From Actinomycetota bacterium (GTDB lineage Bacteria; Actinomycetota; Actinomycetes; Streptosporangiales; Streptosporangiaceae): a stretch of DNA of 10,742 nt. Shown piece after piece: positions 6,018 to 10,742 of the stretch. The stretch is from contig PMST01000600.1 in the NCBI GenBank assembly GCA_003168295.1, positions 13,907-24,648 of the forward strand. Reading direction: 5' to 3'. Position numbers and translations under genes: made by a program. The notes beneath the pieces were generated by a model. That model was given only the letters and a program-made list of their open reading frames with translations, was not told where the DNA came from and ran no database searches. Positions within the stretch are counted from its first letter, which is position 1. Each line of letters starts with the position of its first letter.

Positions 6018-6950
6018 GTGGCCATCAGCAAGGTTGCCGTAATCGGGGCCAGCGGCCGGCAGGGACTCGCCCAGATCCGCCAGCTGCGACGGCAGGACTA
6101 CCAGGTCCGAGGCATCACTCGGCGTAAGCCGGTGGCCCAGGGTCCCGAGTTCGAGGACGTGCAATGGGCTCCGGCGGATCTCGACGACGCGGCGTCGCTG
6201 GATGGGGCCTTCGCGGGAATGGACGCCGTCTTCTTCACGCCACCGGCCTTCGCCGGCTCCGCGCATCGCCTGGACCAGGCCCGGCAGGTGGGCGAGGCGG
6301 CCAGGCGCGCTGGTCTTGACCGCGTGGTTTACAACACGAGCGTCTATATCCCGCAGGCACTGGGGAGCGAGCCGCCTTATGACTACGTCCTCGAGGGAAT
6401 ACTGGCGCTCGAGGGCACCGGCGCACCGGTCGTAACGTTCGGACCAGTGCTCTTCATGGACAACCTGCTGGCCGACTGGTCCAAACCTGCGCTGCTGAAC
6501 GGGAAATTCCGGTACCCGCACAAGCCGGGCTTCCGGGCGAGCTGGATGTCGCTCGACGATGTCGGGGCGTTCATGATCGAGGGCCTGCGTCGCGACGATC
6601 TGCTGGGCGAGCGAATAGTGCTAGGCGGCCCTGAGGTACTTAGCCCCGAGATAATCAGCGCCACGCTGAGCGGTGTCCTGGGCATCCAAATCACCCACGA
6701 TCCCATTACTCCGCGTGAGTTCGGCGAGATCATGTGGGAAATTTTCAAAGACGTCGCCGGGATTGATCGTGAGTCATTTGTGAGCCAGCTAGATCAATTC
6801 TATACCTACAGTAATCAAGGGCCAGCTGAGCCGTTTAACGTCGATATGGCGCCGGTCTTGGAGAGGATTGGAGTCCCCCTGACGAGCCTGGCGAACTGGG
6901 CCGAGCTTCAGGACTGGACTCTGCAGGACGAACGGCCACCCGGCGGCTAA
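6018..6950 (+). CDS. NmrA-like NAD(P)-binding protein (atypical short-chain dehydrogenase)
   Basis: 310 residues from GTG 6018, with AGGAGG 6-7 nt upstream. The N-terminus has the Rossmann motif GASGRQG (10-16) after a short strand (KVAVI). Strand 2 ends in RGITRRKP, where Arg35-Arg36 would favour NADPH. ADLDDAASLDGAFAGMDAVFFTPP (54-77 region) is typical of NmrA-like/atypical SDR proteins, as are the following RRAGLDRVVYNTS segment and the WMSLDDVGAFM motif near 176-186. Family members are either reductases (isoflavone reductase-like, quinone reductase-like) or redox sensors without catalysis; this sequence does not decide which. Asn106-Thr-Ser sits where other members have their active-site strand. 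Transcribed divergently from the SnoaL-cupin pair and convergently with the SDR gene, 26 bp apart. Confidence 0.88.
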   Translation: MAISKVAVIGASGRQGLAQIRQLRRQDYQVRGITRRKPVAQGPEFEDVQWAPADLDDAASLDGAFAGMDAVFFTPPAFAGSAHRLDQARQVGEAARRAGLDRVVYNTSVYIPQALGSEPPYDYVLEGILALEGTGAPVVTFGPVLFMDNLLADWSKPALLNGKFRYPHKPGFRASWMSLDDVGAFMIEGLRRDDLLGERIVLGGPEVLSPEIISATLSGVLGIQITHDPITPREFGEIMWEIFKDVAGIDRESFVSQLDQFYTYSNQGPAEPFNVDMAPVLERIGVPLTSLANWAELQDWTLQDERPPGG

Positions 6951-6963
6951 AAGATCGGCCGGG
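6939..6963. terminator. Weak dyad between convergent NmrA-like and SDR genes
   Basis: CCCGGC (6939-6944) pairs with GCCGGG (6958-6963) around a 13-nt loop containing the TAA stop of the NmrA-like gene. It lies between two convergent coding ends (6950 and 6977). Short and without T-tracts, so only a possible terminator. Confidence 0.28.
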
Positions 6964-6976
6964 GTAGTCCGAGCCC

Positions 6977-7825
6977 TCAGGAACCGGTGTAGACGCCCGG
7001 TATGAGCAGGTGGCCCGCTTCGACGGGCAACGCCACACCGGTGACGGCGGCGGCAGCGTCGGACGCCAGCCATAGGGCGGCGTCAGCGATGTGCTGCGGG
7101 TCGAGGTAGGTCAGGTCGCGCGTCGGATGGTAGGACCGCCCGGCATGCTCGAGGTCGGCCTCGGTGCCGCCGGGGTGGCCTGCGTACCTGTCCAGCTGTC
7201 CCTGGAAGGTCGTCATGCCCGACTTGACGAAGCCCGGGCAGATGGCGTTGCAGCGAATGCCCAGCGGCGCCGCCTCCAGGGCAATGGTGCGCATCAGACC
7301 GATGACTCCGTGTTTGGATGCGGCGTAGTGACTGTGCCCGTTGGCCGGCTCCAGCCCGTTGGTCGACGAGATCATGACGATCGATCCGCCACCGGCCTCG
7401 ATCATCGCCGGGATGACCGCCTTGGCGGTTCGCCAGACCCCGCCGAGGTTGGTGTCTATGACATTCGACCACTGCTGCTCGGTGAGTTCCCACGCCGGAC
7501 CGTCGTCGAACACCGCGGCGTTGGCGATGGCGATGTCGATGTGCCCGAAGGCGGCGATACCCGCCGCTACCACGGCGTCTATCTCTTCCTGTGATCGAAC
7601 GTCGCCGAGCTGCCAGACCACCTGCCGGTCGAGCGCTTCGACCGCCTGGGCGGTCTCCTCCAGTTCGGCCTTGGTCCCGAGCTCGTACTGGACGCCCTCG
7701 ACATCGTGACCGATGTCCATCATCACGATGTCCGCGCCGTGCTGCGCCAGGGTGACCGCGTGCGCGCGGCCCTGCGCGCGAGCCGCCCCGGTGACCAGCG
7801 CGACCTTGCCGCTAAGCGTTCCCAC
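6977..7825 (-). CDS. Short-chain dehydrogenase/reductase of the mycofactocin-associated type
   Basis: 282 residues from GTG 7825 with AGGAG about 7 nt upstream. A classical SDR: cofactor motif TGAARAQG (12-19), Asp37 at the end of strand 2 (NAD preference), ANAAV (101-105) in place of NNAG, catalytic Ser153/Ser154, Tyr167 and Lys171 (YAASK), and CPGFVKSGM (196-204). The TGAARxQGRxHA start and the insertion between strand 2 and helix (YELGTKAELEETAQAVEALD, about 47-66) before DVR match the SDR group linked to the redox peptide mycofactocin (TIGR03971-like). In that group NAD is thought to stay bound and electrons leave through mycofactocin. It probably oxidises a secondary alcohol. No mycofactocin biosynthesis gene is in the window. 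A perfect palindrome lies 55-75 bp upstream, so it is likely controlled by the neighbouring GntR-type regulator. Confidence 0.93.
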   Translation of the reverse strand: MGTLSGKVALVTGAARAQGRAHAVTLAQHGADIVMMDIGHDVEGVQYELGTKAELEETAQAVEALDRQVVWQLGDVRSQEEIDAVVAAGIAAFGHIDIAIANAAVFDDGPAWELTEQQWSNVIDTNLGGVWRTAKAVIPAMIEAGGGSIVMISSTNGLEPANGHSHYAASKHGVIGLMRTIALEAAPLGIRCNAICPGFVKSGMTTFQGQLDRYAGHPGGTEADLEHAGRSYHPTRDLTYLDPQHIADAALWLASDAAAAVTGVALPVEAGHLLIPGVYTGS

Positions 7826-7879
7826 GTCGACTCCTCTACGTCAGACGGTCATCCACTCCTGATCACAGGTTCTGATCTC

Positions 7880-7900
7880 TAATCATGTTATACATGATTA
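7880..7900. promoter_or_regulatory. Perfect palindrome, candidate operator upstream of the SDR gene
   Basis: TAATCATG (7880-7887) and CATGATTA (7893-7900) are exact reverse complements around the 5-bp spacer TTATA. It lies 55 bp upstream of the SDR start and about 100 bp past the regulator stop. Its size, symmetry and AT-rich centre fit a dimeric winged-helix repressor such as the adjacent FCD regulator. The assignment is inferred from proximity. Confidence 0.6.
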
Positions 7901-7958
7901 TCCTGAGCGAAGTCGAGCGGTGGGCCGGTGTCCGGCGGGAGCTAGGCGGCAGGGGGCC

Positions 7959-7977
7959 GGGCCTTCGAGGCCTCCCG
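7959..7977 (-). terminator. Hairpin after the GntR-type regulator gene
   Basis: Downstream (minus strand) of the regulator stop at 7998, GGCCT (7960-7964) pairs with AGGCC (7968-7972) around TCG, extendable with a bulge to GGG/CCC on the flanks. Its position 20-40 nt after the stop fits a terminator; no T-tract is present. Confidence 0.35.
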
Positions 7978-7997
7978 CGATCGAGTCGGTGCCCGAC

Positions 7998-8735
7998 CTA
8001 CGTGAGCAGGCGGTCCCATGGGATTACCCGGTCGAGTACTTCGGGAAATTTCCGCTCCGCATAATTGACATACTGGTTAATGTGCTCCAGCATGAGCGCT
8101 GCTGAAGCATCGGGATCACGTTCGCGGATGGCAGCGAAAATATTCTCATGAGCCTTGAGGATTGCCGAGCGACGGCGGCTCGGGTAATCCATGCCGATAA
8201 GAGTTCCGTCCATAATACCGAGCAGCGAGTCGATAATATAGCCAAACAGCGGATTACCTGATGACCATGCGATTATTTCGTGAAACTCCTTGTTCGCGTC
8301 CAGAAATATGTGCTGGTCATCGAGATTGTCGCGCATCTGAACAATTGTCGATTTCAGGCGGTCCAGCGCTTCCTCGCTGATCCGCTCCGCGGCCAGAGAA
8401 CTGATCACGGGCTCCAGGGCAGAACGGACCTCAATTATGGTCCGGAACGGCGCTTCCTTCAGTTGCATGAGAAGCACCACGGTGTTGCCTAGGTGCGAGG
8501 CGTCCGGATCCAGGAGCACGGGTCCGCCCCGGGGTCCTGGCTTGAGCGCTATGACGCCCTGGAATTCCAGCAAACGCAAAGCCTCTCGGAGCGTGCCGCG
8601 CCCGGTCGTGTACTTTTCGAGCATCGTACGCTCGGCCGGCAACACATCACCTGGCTTCAGGCTGCCGCGGACTACGTCCCGCACGATGCGTTGCGCCACG
8701 AGCATGGCTGCCTTGGGCGGGCGACTCCCGTTCAT
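7998..8735 (-). CDS. GntR-family transcriptional regulator, FadR/FCD type
   Basis: 245 residues from ATG 8735, preferred over the in-frame GTG at 8753 because AGGAG lies about 7 nt upstream of the ATG. An N-terminal winged helix-turn-helix (about 8-75) is shown by VRGSLKPGDVLPAERTMLEK, then GRGTLREALRLLEFQGVI, then a wing GPRGGPVLL. The C-terminal FCD effector domain (about 95-230) has the conserved EVRSALEP, the FHEIIAWSSGNP segment, AHENIFAAI and LEHIN. His152, His196 and His218 fall at the metal-binding spacing known for FCD proteins, but Asn148 occupies the position that is usually Asp. Such regulators normally repress catabolic genes until a carboxylate-type ligand binds. Palindromic sites lie on both sides of the gene, suggesting autoregulation and control of the SDR gene. 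Confidence 0.93.
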   Translation of the reverse strand: MNGSRPPKAAMLVAQRIVRDVVRGSLKPGDVLPAERTMLEKYTTGRGTLREALRLLEFQGVIALKPGPRGGPVLLDPDASHLGNTVVLLMQLKEAPFRTIIEVRSALEPVISSLAAERISEEALDRLKSTIVQMRDNLDDQHIFLDANKEFHEIIAWSSGNPLFGYIIDSLLGIMDGTLIGMDYPSRRRSAILKAHENIFAAIRERDPDASAALMLEHINQYVNYAERKFPEVLDRVIPWDRLLT

Positions 8736-8789
8736 GCTAACTCCTGGGCTCACAATGCCGGCAGCAAGAAATCTTGAGGTTCGGCATCA

Positions 8790-8847
8790 AATCGATGCTA
8801 TATAGATATTTTAACTATACATTACTTATTGACTGTATACATCGATT
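8790..8847. promoter_or_regulatory. AT-rich promoter region with spaced inverted repeat upstream of the regulator gene
   Basis: AATCGATG (8790-8797) and CATCGATT (8840-8847) are exact reverse complements 42 bp apart. Each is continued inward by a similar TATA-AG-like tail (CTATATAG versus TATACAG). The core is very AT-rich and carries TATACAT at 8816-8822 and 8836-8842, plus the palindrome TGTATACA (8834-8841). It sits 55-112 bp upstream of the regulator start and probably holds its promoter and an autoregulatory operator pair. Confidence 0.5.
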
Positions 8848-8875
8848 CGAGGTGGACTGCGACCGTCAGCCGTCC

Positions 8876-8904
8876 GGAGCCAGGAAATCCCGCCACCTGG
8901 CTCC
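8876..8904 (-). terminator. 9-bp stem-loop after the SnoaL-like gene
   Basis: GGAGCCAGG (8876-8884) and CCTGGCTCC (8896-8904) are exact reverse complements with an 11-nt loop. On the minus strand the stem begins 26 nt after the SnoaL-like stop (8931-8933) and precedes the regulator promoter, so it probably ends the cupin-SnoaL transcript. Confidence 0.55.
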
Positions 8905-8930
8905 ATCACGGCCGCCCCGGCAGCCGAGGC

Positions 8931-9503
8931 TCAGCGATAGCTCGTCCAAGTCGAAAAACTCTCGGGGAAATCGGCCTCGGCGTAGGGCAACTGCGGCCAG
9001 CGGATTCGCCTCCGGTCGACAAACGCCGACGACATTTCCTGGAAAGGTACGACATACATGAACTTCAGCGCTCGGGTCTGGAACATCCAGCGACCGTCGA
9101 TTCGGGAATAGATGTCGTCGTACCGATATGCCGCCATCATCAGCGTGCCCTCGAAAGAAAGCTCAGCGTGGCCGGTCGTCAGGCCCGTCGCGCTGTCCCG
9201 GCCGTTCATCGCGACGACGTGCGAATGCGGCGTGTGCAGCGTCGTGAAGTACCGGTCCATCATCTTGACGAAGAAGGCGCGCAAATCCCGCCGGCCGCGC
9301 TCGGACTTTCCCGCGCGGGTGAACGTCCCGTCCTCAGCGAAGCAACCCACGACGCGCTCGATGTCGTGATCGTCGACGGCCATCGCGTACAAGGCGGCCA
9401 GGTTACGGATCGCGACCTCGTCGATCAGCCCTTGCAGGGCCGCCGCCGCGGCTTCCGGGTGCTTGGAGAGGTCGATCGTGGTTGTTGCCGCCGCCAGATC
9501 CAT
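8931..9503 (-). CDS. SnoaL-like NTF2-fold protein (dehydratase/cyclase/isomerase-like)
   Basis: 190 residues from ATG 9503, with GGAG 7 nt upstream. A single NTF2-like domain fills about 22-155: a helix IRNLAALYAMAVDDHDIERVVGCFAEDGTF (32-61 region), then GRRDLRAFF, HTPHSHVV, and strands AYRYDDIYSRIDGRWMFQTR. Tyr39, Asp44, Asp58 and His95 occupy positions that in related dehydratases (scytalone dehydratase and BaiE-like proteins) line or catalyse within the pocket; equivalence here is inferred. The C-terminal 40 residues (Pro/Tyr/Trp-containing) are an extension seen in many members. It lies 56 bp downstream of the second cupin gene on the same strand, probably in one transcript, mirroring the SnoaL-cupin pair at 4608-5923. 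Confidence 0.9.
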   Translation of the reverse strand: MDLAAATTTIDLSKHPEAAAAALQGLIDEVAIRNLAALYAMAVDDHDIERVVGCFAEDGTFTRAGKSERGRRDLRAFFVKMMDRYFTTLHTPHSHVVAMNGRDSATGLTTGHAELSFEGTLMMAAYRYDDIYSRIDGRWMFQTRALKFMYVVPFQEMSSAFVDRRRIRWPQLPYAEADFPESFSTWTSYR

Positions 9504-9559
9504 GTCGGGCTCCCAGTCTCTAGTTGTTCACGGTCACTTCTGACGGACCCGAGCGTCGG

Positions 9560-10093
9560 CTAGCGCGTCGCGCCGGCCATCACGAACGCCACCATGCAGA
9601 CCTTGCCGCTGCGATTACTCCACGCATGCGTGTTGCCGGTCTGGACCACTACATCGCCGGCCTTCAAGAGCGTGTCATGGGTGTCGGTCGTGCAGTAGAC
9701 CTCACCGGACAAGACCACGACCACGTCGAGGGTGTCGGTCGCATGCACGCCGCGGTCCTCCTGGTCACCGCCCCCTGCGGCCGCTTCGTCGTGCCCGATC
9801 GCGGCGAGTGAATCGCTCATCGGCCGGCCGGCCCACTCTTCGTCGGGGGCGATGGCGCACATCCGAAAGACCGCGGATCCCGGTGGCGGCGTCAGTTCCA
9901 CGCCGTCCGGCAGACCATCCTCGTTCTCAAGTGACGCGGGTGTGGAGTTGATCCGCCAGAGGTCGACAATCGTGAAGGCCGGCGTCTCGACCCGGTGATC
10001 CGCCAGGCTGTCTTCGAGGACGGTTGACTTGCCGTCCGGGCCAGTCCCGTGGACGACCCTGCGGACCTGAAAGTCCGTCGCCTTGTCTAGCAT
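9560..10093 (-). CDS. Cupin-domain protein, second copy (BLL6423-like type)
   Basis: 177 residues from ATG 10093, chosen over the in-frame start at 10105 because GGAGG precedes it by 5-6 nt. An N-terminal arm of about 100 residues is followed by a single cupin barrel. Motif 1 is VHATDTLDVVVVLSGEV and motif 2 AGDVVVQTGNTHAWSNRSG. His117 and His156 are the probable metal or substrate ligands, and as in the first cupin the second His of HxH is replaced by Thr. The PPP-containing stretch, APDEE and the motif-2 region align readily with the first cupin (PPADG, LPDDE, GTRHKWRNRSG), so the two are paralogs, this one with a longer N-terminal arm. First gene of a probable two-gene transcript with the SnoaL-like gene. 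Its reaction is unknown. Confidence 0.9.
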   Translation of the reverse strand: MLDKATDFQVRRVVHGTGPDGKSTVLEDSLADHRVETPAFTIVDLWRINSTPASLENEDGLPDGVELTPPPGSAVFRMCAIAPDEEWAGRPMSDSLAAIGHDEAAAGGGDQEDRGVHATDTLDVVVVLSGEVYCTTDTHDTLLKAGDVVVQTGNTHAWSNRSGKVCMVAFVMAGATR

Positions 10094-10394
10094 GCTGACC
10101 TCCATCGGTTGATAACGTTAATCTATGTGCATGATACTCACATCTACGGCCTCGGCAAGGGTCGGCGGCCGACGCCGCCGACTCGTCGAGGTCGACCTGG
10201 GCCATGACGCGGCGTCGCGTACGGCCGTGCCCGGGAACTTAAGCCAGGCCCGTTCGGGAAAAAAGAATTTTAAAGATTTGGCCGAACGAGCCGTGGTGGC
10301 AGCGGCCGACCCAGCCCGAGATGCCGCGGCTGTCTTTTTGCGCGGTGCCCGTTCGTCGTAGTGTCGTAGCTGCCGATGAGGAGCGGAGAAGACG
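10094..10394. promoter_or_regulatory. Divergent intergenic region with two dyads, no gene seen
   Basis: Next to the cupin start is an AT-rich patch (10110-10137) with GATAACGTTAATC and CATGATA; on the minus strand this reads ATCATG...ATTA, resembling the palindrome at 7880-7900. Further right, GGCCCGTTCGG (10247-10257) and CCGAACGAGCC (10282-10292) form an 11-bp stem with one mismatch around an A/T-rich 24-nt loop. The open frame 10125-10361 has no ribosome binding site and is not credible as a gene. The region likely holds the promoters of both flanking genes. Confidence 0.4.
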
Positions 10395-10739
10395 ATGAAG
10401 TACATGATGCTGGTCTGTGTCGACGGCGCCAGCTTCGAAGCCGGCGAGGAGCCTGAGGACGGCGAGGACAGCCGGAGTTTTGCCTGGCTCGATGACGTGA
10501 TCGCCCGCGGCATCCGGCTGGACGGCGACCGGCTCCGGCCGCCGCGCGAGGCCAAGACGGTCGAGGTACGTGACGGCGAGGTCCTGGTCAGCGACGGGCC
10601 GTTCGCCGAGACCAAGGAGGTGATCTGCGGATTCGACATTCTCGAGTGCGCGGACATCGACGAGGCCGTCCGGGTGGCCGCGGCGCATCCGGTGGCCGCG
10701 TTCGGCCGGATCGAGGTCCGGGCGTTCTGGCCGGGCTGA
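10395..10739 (+). CDS. YCII-related (DGPF) family protein
   Basis: 114 residues from ATG 10395, with GGAGA 5-6 nt upstream. The YCII/DGPF fold is shown by the opening MKYMMLVCVD strand, the central TVEVRDGEVLVSDGPFAETKE with DGPF at 67-70, and the GFDILE strand followed by a helix ADIDEAVRVAAAHP. The length is normal for the family. The biochemical role of DGPF proteins is poorly defined. They are frequently encoded beside ECF sigma factors of the ECF42 group, so such a gene may follow beyond the right edge; only two bases remain after the stop, so this cannot be seen. It reads away from the cupin gene and may not belong to the catabolic cluster. Confidence 0.92.
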   Translation: MKYMMLVCVDGASFEAGEEPEDGEDSRSFAWLDDVIARGIRLDGDRLRPPREAKTVEVRDGEVLVSDGPFAETKEVICGFDILECADIDEAVRVAAAHPVAAFGRIEVRAFWPG

Positions 10740-10742
10740 CCC

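Noticed and set aside
8829..9563. 244-codon plus-strand open frame
   Set aside because: Antisense to the SnoaL-like gene, which has a good start signal and a clear fold pattern.
10125..10361. 78-codon plus-strand open frame
   Set aside because: No ribosome binding site and no recognisable domain; it crosses an intergenic dyad.

Overview
The window is a high-GC chromosomal stretch, most likely from an actinomycete (order not resolvable from this window). The reasons are GC-rich coding sequence with several GTG starts and one probable TTG start, AGGAGG-type ribosome binding sites, an Ala-rich lipoprotein signal ending LAAC, and a short-chain dehydrogenase of the mycofactocin-associated type. 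Intergenic promoter regions stand out as AT-rich islands. No RNA genes, insertion sequences, phage genes or CRISPR arrays were seen.

Left part (1-3688, minus strand): a ribose-type ABC importer read leftwards as lipoprotein binding protein, double-NBD ATPase and RbsC-type permease; the permease runs off the left edge. ATPase and permease overlap by ATGA. A perfect 17-bp stem lies just after the binding-protein stop. A promoter with a TGTGG/CCACA dyad at the expected transcription start lies upstream.

Middle (3900-6950): a PPOX-type split-barrel protein on the plus strand is preceded by a good ribosome binding site and a chain of three tiny ORFs joined by 4-nt overlaps. It converges on a minus-strand pair, a probable tandem NTF2/SnoaL-like protein and a cupin, joined by an ATGA overlap. 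Divergent from that pair is an NmrA-like NADPH-binding protein.

Right part (6977-10093, minus strand): a mycofactocin-type SDR, a GntR/FadR-type (FCD) regulator, a SnoaL-like protein and a second cupin related to the first. A plus-strand YCII/DGPF protein closes the window.

Taken together this looks like an uptake-plus-catabolism locus. The importer would bring in a small molecule. The SDR and NmrA-like protein would do redox steps, the SnoaL-like and cupin proteins would do dehydration, isomerisation or ring chemistry, and the FCD regulator would sense an intermediate. The substrate is not evident. The most distinctive features are the repeated SnoaL-cupin modules, the coupled micro-ORF chain, and the palindromic sites around the regulator gene.
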